A stretch of DNA of 64,000 bases, taken from NCBI GenBank assembly GCA_963663375.1, contig OY760195.1:496001-560000 (forward strand). The letters run 5' to 3'. Source of the DNA: JAYREN01 sp963663375. GTDB lineage: Bacteria > Acidobacteriota > Holophagae > Holophagales > Holophagaceae. The position numbers were made by a program, and so were the translations under genes. Of this stretch, positions 1-8,029 are shown piece by piece. Position 1 is the first letter of the stretch; every line of letters begins with the position of its first letter. Under the pieces are notes generated by a model. The model did no database searches. It was given only the letters and a program-made list of their open reading frames with translations, and had not been told where the DNA came from.

Positions 1-359
1 AAGGTGCGGTAGATGATGGACATCGCCTGGTTGAAGAGGGCGTCCTGGAGATCCTGGCTGGAGACTTTGCCTGATTCCAGCAGCAGGGTGCCCATGCGCT
101 TGAGGGTCTGGCGCTGCTTCTGGATCATGCCCAGGAGTTCGTCCCCGGAGAGCCGACCGAGGCGCACGAGCATGGCGCCGACCCGATCCTCCATGCGCAC
201 CTGGTTCGAGTCACATCCTACGATGTCGCCCTGGTCGAAGAAGACCTTGACGAACTCCTGCCCCCGGGAAAGCACCAGCGTGCCGCTCTTTCCCTGAGTC
301 TTGATCATGTTGAAGAGTGAGAAGAGATCAAAGTCCCGGAGTGAGCCTTCTAGAGCCAT
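1..359 (-). CDS. DUF4388 (PATAN-like) domain protein, 3' end outside window
   Basis: The first 119 codons are visible; the rest lies beyond base 1. The start is ATG at 359, 10 bases after the stop of the upstream TPR gene, so the two are probably cotranscribed. The N-terminus (MALEGSLRDFDLFSLFNMIK) followed by GKSGTLVLSRG and VKVFFDQGDIVGCDS is the pattern of DUF4388, a domain found in gliding, chemosensory and two-component proteins of deltaproteobacteria and Acidobacteriota. After residue 60 comes a helical stretch with two repeated phrases (RMEDRVGAMLVRLGRLS and KRMGTLLLESGKVSSQDL), resembling the type II secretion ATPase N-terminal fold often fused to DUF4388. Any output domain is not visible. 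No enzymatic role can be assigned. Confidence 0.75.
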   Translation of the reverse strand, partial: MALEGSLRDFDLFSLFNMIKTQGKSGTLVLSRGQEFVKVFFDQGDIVGCDSNQVRMEDRVGAMLVRLGRLSGDELLGMIQKQRQTLKRMGTLLLESGKVSSQDLQDALFNQAMSIIYRT

Positions 360-368
360 GTTTCCACC

Positions 369-2216
369 TCAGGAACGACGGCGTGGCAGGAGCTTGAGCC
401 ACGAACGGAGGAACAGGATGGTGAGCAGGATGAGCCCGAGGGGAAGCCACGTTGAGGTGGGGTCCGCGAGGATTTCGCCGGGGTAGCGCACGCTGCGCCC
501 CGTGGCGAAGACGATCCCCAGCGCGAAGCTCAGGAAGAGGAGCTCCACGAAACCCTGGCCGGTGCGCCCCAGAAAACACAGATCGCAGCCAGGGGCCAGG
601 ACCACCAGAACCCGGTGGATCCAGCGCTGGGCTCCCTGATGGGCTGCAATTTCCTCGACCTTACGTTTTCGACTCTCGCCGTGGAGCCCGTCCTTGACCA
701 CGAACAGATGGTGGCACCTCGAGCAGACCTCCACATCAGGGCTGTCCGTGGTGTGGAAGGGCTCCCCGCAACGCACGCACTGGGTCGGATGGGCCTGTTT
801 AATGCTGCGGGCTAGGCGAACCATGAATCCAATAAGGGCGAGCAGGGGAAGGGCGAAGCCGAATATGAGAATGGGCGTCTGGGGGCGCTGAACGAGGGGA
901 GCCTCAACGGAAAGCCCCGCCTTCAGAGCCTCGGTGCGCTGGGGGGAGTCCGGAAGCGGCAGGGGAAAGGCCCACTGCTCCGTTCCCGCCTGGCTGGCAT
1001 TCTTCAGCCCATCGTAGATGTCCGGCGCGACCCGCCGGGCCTCGTCCTGCTTGGCGATGCCGGTGGGGCTGTCGAGCTTCTTGAAGGCAATCACGCTCTG
1101 GTTGATGAGGATCTGGGGGTTGCTGGGTGCCAGCCGGAAGGCGTTCTCGAAATCCGTCTCGGCCTCCCCGTGCCTGCCCTGGTGGAACTTGGCGGCGCCG
1201 AGGTTGTTGAGCACCTCGGCCCGGTCGGGGTGCCTGTCGACCAGGACCGCAAAGGTACCCTCGGCCCCGGCCCAGTCATGGGCCCTCAATTGCTCCCAGC
1301 CCCGGAGGAAGGCCTGATCCTGTGGTGAAAGCGCGCGCAGCACGGAATCATCGAGGCCCTTGATCTGGGGCTGGATTTGCAGGGTCACGATGCTGGGTTC
1401 AGGGACCTGCTGTGCCTTGGGTTCGAGCATGGCCAGGGCCGGGTGAACTAACTGGAGTGCAATGACTAGGTAGGTCGCCTTCACCTCCTGAGTGTGGAAG
1501 TACGGGGCCAGCAGCCAGATCCAGAGGAGGGCCGCCACGCTCGGGTCGAACCCCAGGATCACGGGGAAGGTAAGCAGGAAAGCGCCGATCAAGGCCAGGG
1601 GGAAGGGCCCCACCCCGCGCTTGGCCAGCGGTTCTTCCCATAGATATCGCAATACCCGCCGGTACCTGAGCGCCAGGGCCAGGGCCCATCCCCAGAGCAT
1701 TACCGTGGCCATCATCCGGACCCAGGCGGCGTGCTGAACGATCCAGAGCCAGCGATGATGGGCGTGTCCGAGGCGCAGTTGTGCCAGTTCCGCAACATAG
1801 GGAAGGCTCAGAATGTATCCTCGAAGCCCCTGCTGCCTCAGCAGCATGATCCGGGTTCCCAGCAGCGTGGGATTCCGTGGCGACCAATTGTGCTGTTCCA
1901 CAACGCTCACCGTCCGGAGACCGAGGTCGACATTCCCTTGGTTGCCGACCGCCTGGGCCCAGATCGCCATGGCGTCCACCAGGGGGCTGACATCGAGGGT
2001 GCCGTAGTTGCGGCGAAGGAGTTCCACTTCGTGGGCCGCGTTCTCCACCGCAGCCGCATCTCCGGACCGGAGGGCCGCCTTGAGCCGCTCGGCCCGGTGG
2101 GCGAGCGCCACGCTCGGGGCCGTCTCCAAGGGAGCAGCAGCCATCCCCGCGGTCTGCGAAAACAGACACACTGCGATGAATGCGAGCAAGGCGAGGATAA
2201 TCCGAGGCGCCTTCAT
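369..2216 (-). CDS. Multi-pass membrane TPR protein with C-terminal zinc ribbon
   Basis: This 615-residue protein has a signal peptide (residues 1 to about 27), a helical extracytoplasmic part, then four hydrophobic segments around residues 165-260. Tetratricopeptide repeats follow (around 310-385, including AEVLNNLGAAKFHQGRHGEA and a partner repeat), then another membrane segment (ILIFGFALPLLALIGF). A zinc ribbon comes next (CVRCG, then CSRCHHLF about 18 residues on), and two C-terminal hydrophobic segments end in a basic tail. The start ATG has a clear Shine-Dalgarno, AAAGGAG, seven bases upstream. It precedes the DUF4388 gene closely and is divergent from the secreted TPR gene at 2336. I infer a scaffold or assembly role at the membrane; the combination is not a named family to me. 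Confidence 0.7.
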   Translation of the reverse strand: MKAPRIILALLAFIAVCLFSQTAGMAAAPLETAPSVALAHRAERLKAALRSGDAAAVENAAHEVELLRRNYGTLDVSPLVDAMAIWAQAVGNQGNVDLGLRTVSVVEQHNWSPRNPTLLGTRIMLLRQQGLRGYILSLPYVAELAQLRLGHAHHRWLWIVQHAAWVRMMATVMLWGWALALALRYRRVLRYLWEEPLAKRGVGPFPLALIGAFLLTFPVILGFDPSVAALLWIWLLAPYFHTQEVKATYLVIALQLVHPALAMLEPKAQQVPEPSIVTLQIQPQIKGLDDSVLRALSPQDQAFLRGWEQLRAHDWAGAEGTFAVLVDRHPDRAEVLNNLGAAKFHQGRHGEAETDFENAFRLAPSNPQILINQSVIAFKKLDSPTGIAKQDEARRVAPDIYDGLKNASQAGTEQWAFPLPLPDSPQRTEALKAGLSVEAPLVQRPQTPILIFGFALPLLALIGFMVRLARSIKQAHPTQCVRCGEPFHTTDSPDVEVCSRCHHLFVVKDGLHGESRKRKVEEIAAHQGAQRWIHRVLVVLAPGCDLCFLGRTGQGFVELLFLSFALGIVFATGRSVRYPGEILADPTSTWLPLGLILLTILFLRSWLKLLPRRRS

Positions 2217-2335
2217 GGTGGGGCTCCTTTTGTCCCTGAAATTGATGGAAGCGTATCACAGCTTTGAACTTGAATGGCTGCCACTTCTCAATGAACCCGA
2301 TCGATGGCACGATGGAAGGCTGAAAAGGAGGGCAT

Positions 2336-3367
2336 ATGAATCGGATTGTTCCGGCCATTATTGCGGCAAGCCTGGGCCTAAGCCTGGCTGCGCAGACCAC
2401 GGGATCCATCCAGGGGAAGGTGTTGGACTCCAAGGGCAAGCCCGTTCCCAAATGCAAGGTCGTGGTGAGCAAGATCGGCATCAATTGGGTCAAGGAACTG
2501 AGGGTTTCTGCGGAAGGCAAGTTCTTTCAGGTCGGGTTTTCTCCCGGCGATTATCTAATTTCCGTATCCGCTCCCGGTTATGTTGAAATCCAGGGGCAGG
2601 AACATGTTGGAGTGGGCCTTGTGCTTCAGAAGGATTACGTCCTGCTGACTCCTTCTGAGGCTCCGAGGACCGGGAACCAAGCCGCTAAACCCGATCCATC
2701 CGCCGACGCAGAGACAAAAGGCCTTGAGTCCTATAATCAGGCGGTAGGTCTCTTCAATCAGAAGAACTTTTCCGAAGCCCTACCGCTGTTCGAAGCCGCG
2801 GCCCTGAGCCTCAATGAATCCATTGCGAAGGCAACGGATGCCGCGGTCAAGACGGAGCTGGAAAAGAAGTTGGCTACCACCGAGAGGCCCTACGCCTTCA
2901 GCCTCATGGAGGTCGGCAAGGCTGATGAACAGAAGCGGACGGAGCTCTTTGCCAAGGCCGAACCGATGCTGGCCAAGGCCTATGAATCGAATCCCAAGGA
3001 CCAGAATACCGTGGTCTACCTACTGGATATCGCCACCGCCAAGCAGGATGCGGAGGGTATCAAGAAATACCAGGCGGCCCTGGATGTGATTCTCGGCCCT
3101 CGCCCCGAACTCGCCTACAACCAGGGTGTGGAACTCTTCAACTCCGGCAAGTTGGCCCAGGCCAAGCCGCATTTCTTGAAGTCCATCGAGGTCAAGGCCG
3201 ATTTTGCGGAGGCATATTATCTGTTGGCCATGTGCGAGTTCTCGGACAACAACCTCAAGGGCACCAAGATCAATCTCCAGAAGTACATTGAGCTGGCACC
3301 CACGGGTAAGCATGCCGGCGAGGTCAAGGCCATGCTCGCGGATCCGAGCCTAAAAAATATCAAGTAG
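2336..3367 (+). CDS. Secreted carboxypeptidase-regulatory-like and TPR protein
   Basis: The 343-residue product has a short signal peptide (MNRIVPAIIAASLGLSLAAQ). Next is a carboxypeptidase-regulatory-like beta-sandwich (residues about 20-105: GSIQGKVLDSKGKPVPKCKV, FSPGDYLISVSAPGY). Several tetratricopeptide units follow from about residue 130, including SYNQAVGLFNQKNFSEALPLFEAA and LAYNQGVELFNSGKLAQAKPHFLKSIEVK. The start has a strong AAGGAGG four to five bases from ATG. It stands alone and ends just before a strong hairpin terminator. I infer a periplasmic or outer-membrane-associated binding or scaffold protein; no catalytic motif is visible. Confidence 0.75.
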   Translation: MNRIVPAIIAASLGLSLAAQTTGSIQGKVLDSKGKPVPKCKVVVSKIGINWVKELRVSAEGKFFQVGFSPGDYLISVSAPGYVEIQGQEHVGVGLVLQKDYVLLTPSEAPRTGNQAAKPDPSADAETKGLESYNQAVGLFNQKNFSEALPLFEAAALSLNESIAKATDAAVKTELEKKLATTERPYAFSLMEVGKADEQKRTELFAKAEPMLAKAYESNPKDQNTVVYLLDIATAKQDAEGIKKYQAALDVILGPRPELAYNQGVELFNSGKLAQAKPHFLKSIEVKADFAEAYYLLAMCEFSDNNLKGTKINLQKYIELAPTGKHAGEVKAMLADPSLKNIK

Positions 3368-3380
3368 GCCGATCCAATCC

Positions 3381-3416
3381 TATGAAACGAGGGCCCGAAA
3401 GGGCCCTCGTTTCATA
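3381..3416. terminator. Bidirectional intrinsic terminator between convergent genes
   Basis: A perfect 16-bp inverted repeat (TATGAAACGAGGGCCC and its complement) encloses a GAAA tetraloop. It lies between the stop of the secreted TPR gene (3367, + strand) and the stop of the exonuclease gene (3431, - strand), so it can serve both. The A/T-containing base of the stem supplies a short U-rich stretch for either direction. Confidence 0.85.
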
Positions 3417-3430
3417 GGTACTATGCCGAA

Positions 3431-4213
3431 TCAGACAAGTTCCAGACTCACCGGGCAGTGATCCGAACCCATGGCCTCGGCGTGGATGTCCACCTGCTTG
3501 ACGCGATCCAGCAGGCCCGTGCTCACCAGGAAGTGGTCGATCCGCCAGCCCACGTTCCTGGCTCGGGCGCCGCCCCGCTGGGTCCACCAGGTGTAGAGTC
3601 CCGGCGTATCGGGGTTCCGTTCCCGCAGCACATCGTGCAAGCCCGCGGCCAGGTAGAGCTTGAAATCCGCCCGCTCCTCGTCGGTGAAGCCGGGGTTCAT
3701 GCGGTTGTCCTTGGGGCGGGCCAGATCGATCTCCTCCGGCGCCACGTTCATGTCGCCGGTGACGATGACCTGCTTGCCTTGGTCATGGAGCGCCTGCACA
3801 TGGTCCGCAAGATGCCGGGCGAAGGCCCGCTTGTAGTCCAGGCGCACGAGACCCGCCGAGGCGTTGGGAAAGTAGCCGCCGATGAAGACCAGATCGCCCA
3901 AGGTGCTCTGGAGCACCCTGCCCTCCTGATCGTAGGCCTCGATGCCCAGGCCCTGGGCATGGGTGAAGCCCAGTTCCTTCTTACTGAGGGTCGCCGCGCC
4001 CGAGTACCCCTTCTTGCTGCGGGCCGGGAACCAGCTCACCTCGAAGGCACTCTCCAATTGGCGTCGCACCCCCAGATCGATCTCCTCCCACTCGCAGCGG
4101 ATCTCCTGGAGGGAGATGACATCAGGATCCGCTACCTCCAGCCAATCCATGAAGCCCTTCTTCAGGGCCGAGCGAAAGCCGTTCACGTTCCAGGTGTAGA
4201 AGCGCATGGTCAC
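3431..4213 (-). CDS. xthA: Exodeoxyribonuclease III
   Basis: The 260-residue product is an endonuclease/exonuclease/phosphatase-fold enzyme that cleaves at abasic sites and removes 3' blocks in base-excision repair. Visible family motifs are FYTWNVNGFRSAL at the N-terminus, ISLQEIR (metal-binding Glu), GGYFPNAS, VTGDMNVAPEEIDL (catalytic Asp/Asn) and the C-terminal GSDHCPVSLEL (catalytic His). I use the GTG at 4213, which overlaps the TGA of the ArsC-like gene as GTGA, a junction seen elsewhere in this operon. An ATG two codons downstream (4207) is equally possible and changes little. It is the last gene of the metG-led operon. Confidence 0.92.
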   Translation of the reverse strand: MTMRFYTWNVNGFRSALKKGFMDWLEVADPDVISLQEIRCEWEEIDLGVRRQLESAFEVSWFPARSKKGYSGAATLSKKELGFTHAQGLGIEAYDQEGRVLQSTLGDLVFIGGYFPNASAGLVRLDYKRAFARHLADHVQALHDQGKQVIVTGDMNVAPEEIDLARPKDNRMNPGFTDEERADFKLYLAAGLHDVLRERNPDTPGLYTWWTQRGGARARNVGWRIDHFLVSTGLLDRVKQVDIHAEAMGSDHCPVSLELV

Positions 4214-4551
4214 CCCTTCAACATGCGATAGGCGGCTTCATCGAAGCCGATGATGACGCCCTTGGCATGGACCAGGATCGGACGCTTGAGAAGGTTGTTG
4301 TCCTCCACCATCAAGGCGATGGCCTCGGCCTTAGTCAGATTCCGGTCCTTCAACCCCAGCTCCCTAAACTTCGGGCTCTTGGCGCCGAGCATGGGAGTGG
4401 GGTCCGAGGGCAAGAGCTGTTCCAGTTCCGCAGCGGTGAGTGGCTGTTTCCAGTAGTCGCGGATCGTGGCTTCGATCCCGAGTTCACCCAGAAGGGCCTT
4501 GGTCTTGCGGCAGGTGGTGCAGGAGGATTTCATCCAGAGGACCGGCTTCAC
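4210..4551 (-). CDS. ArsC/Spx-family thioredoxin-fold reductase-like protein
   Basis: The product is about 113 residues, typical for the ArsC/Spx/YffB family. It begins VKPVLWMKSSCTTCRKTKALL, so the CxxC motif (CTTC) follows the first strand as in Spx and the YffB-type proteins. RPILV near the C-terminus matches the conserved Arg-Pro segment. An open frame continues upstream to 4626, but that extension lies inside the preceding SRPBCC gene. The GTG at 4551 overlaps the TGA of that gene as GTGA, so I take it as the start. There is no ars operon around it, so arsenate reduction is not implied; a glutathione- or thiol-linked redox role is more likely. Confidence 0.82.
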   Translation of the reverse strand: MKPVLWMKSSCTTCRKTKALLGELGIEATIRDYWKQPLTAAELEQLLPSDPTPMLGAKSPKFRELGLKDRNLTKAEAIALMVEDNNLLKRPILVHAKGVIIGFDEAAYRMLKG

Positions 4552-4895
4552 AGGGACTCCACGAAACGTTCCCACATTCGATGCGAACGAACCCGCCACC
4601 ATCCCATCAGAAAGAGGACCGGCCACCCGCTGAACTCCGCCCGGTGGATGAGCAGCAGGCGACTCCCTTCGGGTCGAAGGAGAAACTCACCTCGCTCCTC
4701 GACCCCCAGGCAGGGATTCAGGGCGTAGTGTGCCTCGAACCGACCCGGCTCGGCGCATCGGACCTGGATCTCGACTTCCCTCAGCCTGGGATGCCACCGA
4801 TGGAAACTTGCCCCGTCCGCCAAGAGGGAGGCAACCGCCTCGAGAGGCGCGTTGGTGTCGCGGATGAGTTCGAGGGACCAGACGGGGCGGGTCAC
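4548..4895 (-). CDS. SRPBCC-fold protein (polyketide cyclase/START-like)
   Basis: The 115-residue protein has the helix-grip pattern of the SRPBCC superfamily. It opens VWSLELIRDTNAPLEAVASLLADGASFHRWHP, where a first strand is followed by the helix that closes the cavity with the typical WHP. Alternating strands follow, and a long C-terminal helix (RVRSHRMWERFVESL) ends it. Members bind small hydrophobic ligands or are chaperone-like; the ligand cannot be read here. The start is GTG at 4895. Its first bases overlap the stop of a relic metG 3' end, and its own stop overlaps the ArsC-like start. Cotranscription with metG is likely. Confidence 0.7.
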   Translation of the reverse strand: MTRPVWSLELIRDTNAPLEAVASLLADGASFHRWHPRLREVEIQVRCAEPGRFEAHYALNPCLGVEERGEFLLRPEGSRLLLIHRAEFSGWPVLFLMGWWRVRSHRMWERFVESL

Positions 4896-4970
4896 CTCAC
4901 GACGAAGCCTGGCTTGGCATCTTCTTCGCCCTGCGGGCTCAGGCCCGGGGCTGCCAGAGAGGACGCTGAT
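4892..4970 (-). pseudogene. Relic copy of the metG 3' end
   Basis: Read on the minus strand, the last 11 codons of this stretch (4892-4924) encode EDAKPGFVVR and a stop, exactly the C-terminus of the MetG encoded just upstream (5022-4990). Six of the 11 codons differ, all synonymously. Further upstream the frame stays open for at least 15 codons with only sparse similarity to MetG (a shared Ala-Ser pair). No start codon is evident. The relic stop overlaps the GTG of the SRPBCC gene. Confidence 0.7.
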
Positions 4971-4989
4971 TGAAGGTTCCGATCAGCGT
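4963..4989. repeat. Small hairpin directly after the metG stop
   Basis: ACGCTGAT and ATCAGCGT form an 8-bp inverted repeat with an 11-base loop, beginning one base after the metG stop codon. There is no U-run, so it is not a convincing terminator. It may stabilise the 3' end of the metG message or mark the recombination junction next to the metG relic. Confidence 0.45.
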
Positions 4990-6969
4990 TCATCTGACCA
5001 CGAAGCCCGGCTTCGCATCCTCTGGCGGCGCGATGAGGTAGGGCTTGGAGTTGTTGTCCGAGGCGCAGAGCAGCATGCCATGGCTCTCGATGCCCATGAG
5101 GGCCCGAGGTGCAAGGTTGGCCACCACCACCACGCGACGGCCCACGAGGTCGGCGGGGCTGTAGGCCTCCTTGATGCCACCCAGAATCGTGCGCTGCTCG
5201 AAACCCAGGTCGATCTTCATCTTGATGAGCTTCTTGCTCTTGGGGACTTCCTCGGCCTCCAGCACCAGGCCCACCCGGAGATCCGTCTTGGCGAAGGTAT
5301 CGTAGTCGATGTTCTCCTTCACGGGAGGCACGTCGAGGGACTGCTCGACGACAGCGGGTGCAGGCGCAGCTTCGGCGCGGATGGCTTCAATCTCGGTCAT
5401 GGCGGCTTCCTTGTCGATGCGGGCGAAGAGGGGTTTGGGATCGGAGACGGGACCGGGCGCGGGAGCCTCAATATCCAGATCCGCAAAGCGCAGATCCGTC
5501 ACCTTGCCGGTGAGCCCGAGGCTCTCCCAGAGTTGCTGGCAGAGTTCCGGCATGACCGGCGCGGCCAGCACCGCCGTTAGGCGGAGCGCCCGGTAGAGCT
5601 GGGCCAGCACCGTGTCGAGCTTGGCGGCATTGGCCTCGTCCTTGGCCAGCTTCCAGGGTTCTGCCTTCACAATGTAGCCGTCCAGGTGGCGGAGGAAGGC
5701 CCAGAGATCATCCAGGGCGCCGTTGAAGTCGTGCCGGGAGGCCCGCTCCAGATAGTTCGGCGCCACCTGCAGCATCTGGGCGCGCACGTCCGCATCCAAT
5801 TCATCCATTTTTTCGGGTATCGGCACGATCCCCGAACGATAGCGCTGCAGCATGCTGATGCTGCGGGCAGCGAGGTTGCCCAGGCCATTGGCCAAGTCAG
5901 CATTGAGTCGATCCATGAAAGCCTCGAAGGTGAACGCGCGGTCGTGGCCGACCTGCATATCCCGCAACAGGAAGAAGCGGGCAGCGTCGGTGCCAAAGTG
6001 GAGCAGTTCCTTTGGGCGGATGATGTTGCCCAGGGACTTGCTCATCTTGGTATCTCCCATGAGCCACCAGCCGTGGGCCAGGATGGTCTTGGGCAGCTGT
6101 TCGCGGATGCGCGCCGGAAGCGCGCCCTTGAGATCGTCGCCTTCCTGGCGGTACATGGCCATGAGGAAGGCAGGCCAGTAGACCGCGTGGAAGCGCAGGA
6201 TGTCCTTGCCCACCAATTGCGCCGTGGGGGGCCAGTGCCCTTCCTTGCAAGCGCTGAGGTAGTTCAGCAAGGCGTCGAACCAGACGTACACCACATGCTT
6301 TTCGTCCTTGGGCACCGGAATGCCCCAGATGATGGAGGTGCGGCTGATGCTGAGATCCTGCAGATTGCCGCGCTCACCGCCAGGGCTCACGAACTGCTTC
6401 ACTTCGTTGAGGCGGAATTCCGGCTGCACGAATTCGGGATAGCGCTCGTAGAGCTGGATGAGCCAGTTCTCGTAGGCCGAAAGCCGGAAGAAATAGCTCT
6501 CCTCTTCCAGCTCCACGAGCTGGTGGGCTAGGCCCTGGGCCTGCAACTCTTTGGCCTGGATTTCCGTGACATATGCCTCGTCCGACACGCTGTACAGACC
6601 CTTGTAGGTGGCCTTGTAGATGTCGCCCTTGGCGAGGAGTTCCGTGAAGCGGGCCTGCACCGTGGCCTTGTGCTGGGCGTGGGTGGTGCGCACGAAGTAA
6701 TCCACCGTGAGCCCCATCTGCTTCCAGAGGTTCTCGAAGTTGGGGGCGACTTCATCCACCAACTGCTGGGGCGTGATGCCCCGGGTGGCGGCGGTCTTCT
6801 CGATCTTCTGCCCGTGTTCGTCGGTGCCGGTCAGGAAGTAGACATCCTCCCCCAGCATCCGGTGATGCCGCGCCAGCACATCGGCCAGTACCGTGGTGTA
6901 GGTGTGGCCGATATGGGGCTTGTCGTTCACATAGTAGATGGGCGTGGTGACGTAGAAGGGCTTGGACAC
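4990..6969 (-). CDS. metG: Methionine-tRNA ligase
   Basis: The 659-residue enzyme charges initiator and elongator tRNA-Met. The Rossmann catalytic domain opens FYVTTPIYYVNDKPHIGHTYT, which carries the HIGH box. FLTGTDEHGQKI follows, and the KMSKS loop is at residues 308-312 (KMSKSLGN). The connective domain lacks the paired CxxC zinc knuckles of the E. coli type, so it is the zinc-free form. After the anticodon-binding helical domain comes a charged linker. A C-terminal tRNA-binding OB fold of the Trbp111/CsaA type (from about residue 550, DTFAKTDLRVGLVLEAEEVPKSKKL) completes it. It heads a minus-strand operon ending at exonuclease III. Confidence 0.96.
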   Translation of the reverse strand: MSKPFYVTTPIYYVNDKPHIGHTYTTVLADVLARHHRMLGEDVYFLTGTDEHGQKIEKTAATRGITPQQLVDEVAPNFENLWKQMGLTVDYFVRTTHAQHKATVQARFTELLAKGDIYKATYKGLYSVSDEAYVTEIQAKELQAQGLAHQLVELEEESYFFRLSAYENWLIQLYERYPEFVQPEFRLNEVKQFVSPGGERGNLQDLSISRTSIIWGIPVPKDEKHVVYVWFDALLNYLSACKEGHWPPTAQLVGKDILRFHAVYWPAFLMAMYRQEGDDLKGALPARIREQLPKTILAHGWWLMGDTKMSKSLGNIIRPKELLHFGTDAARFFLLRDMQVGHDRAFTFEAFMDRLNADLANGLGNLAARSISMLQRYRSGIVPIPEKMDELDADVRAQMLQVAPNYLERASRHDFNGALDDLWAFLRHLDGYIVKAEPWKLAKDEANAAKLDTVLAQLYRALRLTAVLAAPVMPELCQQLWESLGLTGKVTDLRFADLDIEAPAPGPVSDPKPLFARIDKEAAMTEIEAIRAEAAPAPAVVEQSLDVPPVKENIDYDTFAKTDLRVGLVLEAEEVPKSKKLIKMKIDLGFEQRTILGGIKEAYSPADLVGRRVVVVANLAPRALMGIESHGMLLCASDNNSKPYLIAPPEDAKPGFVVR

Positions 6970-6997
6970 GTGGAACTCCGTAGCCCTTCAGTGTATC

Positions 6998-8029
6998 TCA
7001 GCAGCCTCTGGGGGCACCCGAGAGATCCCGGCCAATGGCCCGCGCAATGCCTTCCAGTTCCCGCACGAGCTGACTGAGCTGCTCGGGATAGAGGGCCTGG
7101 GGACCATCGGACAAAGCCTCCTCGGGACAGGTGTGGAATTCCACCATGGCCCCATCGGCCCCGGCGGCGATGCCCGCCCGGGCCAAGGGGATCACCTTGT
7201 CCCGCACACCGATGGCATGGCTGGGATCCACGATGATGGGCAGATGGGTGAGCTCCCGCAGCACCGGCACCGCACTCACATCGAAGGTGTTGCGGGTGGC
7301 GGTCTCGAAGGTGCGGATGCCGCGTTCGCAGAGGATTACCTGGTCGTTGCCGCCTGCCATCACGTACTCCGCCGCCATCAGCCACTCCTGCAGGGTGGCG
7401 CTGAGGCCGCGCTTGATGAGCACGGGCTTCTGGAGCTTGCCCAGCGCGGCCAACAGCGAGAAATTCTGCATGTTGCGGGCCCCCACTTGGATCAGGTCCA
7501 CATGCTCAACCATGGCCGGAATCTGGCTGGCATCCATGACCTCGCTGACCACCGCCAGACCATGGGCCTCCCCCGCTTCACGCAGAAAAACCAGGCCCTC
7601 CTCGCCCAACCCCTGAAAGGCATAGGGGCTGGTGCGAGGCTTGTAGGCGCCCCCCCGCAGGATGGGGATGCCCGCCTGTTGCACCAGCCGGGCCATCTCG
7701 GAGATGTGGGCACGGCTCTCCACGGCGCAGGGCCCCGCCATCATCACCACCGCGCGGCCCCCGACCTCGGCGCTGCCCACGCGCACCGTAGTGGGCTGGG
7801 GATGGAAGGCGCGGCTGGCCAGGCGGTAGGGCTCGGCGATGGGCACCAGTTTGCGCACACCGGGCAGTGAAGCCAGTTCAGCGCGGGTCTTCCCATCCAC
7901 GGTCTCCACTAGCCCGATGGCGGCCCCATCATGGCCTGCCGCATGGGGCACGAATCCCATACGAGCGAGGCGACCCCTCAACGCCTCGATGATCTCCGGG
8001 GGAGCCTGGGGATCCAGAATCAACAGCAT
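6998..8029 (-). CDS. aroF: 3-deoxy-7-phosphoheptulonate synthase, type Ib
   Basis: The 343-residue protein condenses phosphoenolpyruvate and erythrose 4-phosphate, the first step of aromatic biosynthesis. It has the short N-terminal ferredoxin-like domain (residues 1 to about 75) of the beta-type enzymes, which can confer allosteric control. The KDO8PS-like barrel follows, with MMAGPCAVES, LRGGAYKPRTSPY, VGARNMQNFSLL, LIKRGLSAT and IVDPSHAIGVRD visible. A longer open frame reaches 8158, but the ATG at 8029 gives the family N-terminus. That start overlaps the trpA stop by 10 bases, placing this gene last in the trp transcript. Trp limitation would therefore raise entry into the shikimate pathway too. 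Confidence 0.92.
   Translation of the reverse strand: MLLILDPQAPPEIIEALRGRLARMGFVPHAAGHDGAAIGLVETVDGKTRAELASLPGVRKLVPIAEPYRLASRAFHPQPTTVRVGSAEVGGRAVVMMAGPCAVESRAHISEMARLVQQAGIPILRGGAYKPRTSPYAFQGLGEEGLVFLREAGEAHGLAVVSEVMDASQIPAMVEHVDLIQVGARNMQNFSLLAALGKLQKPVLIKRGLSATLQEWLMAAEYVMAGGNDQVILCERGIRTFETATRNTFDVSAVPVLRELTHLPIIVDPSHAIGVRDKVIPLARAGIAAGADGAMVEFHTCPEEALSDGPQALYPEQLSQLVRELEGIARAIGRDLSGAPRGC

Noticed and set aside
4210..4551. Arsenate reductase for arsenic resistance
   Set aside because: Only the ArsC/Spx fold and CxxC are visible; no arsB, arsR or acr3 is nearby and the gene is in a housekeeping operon.
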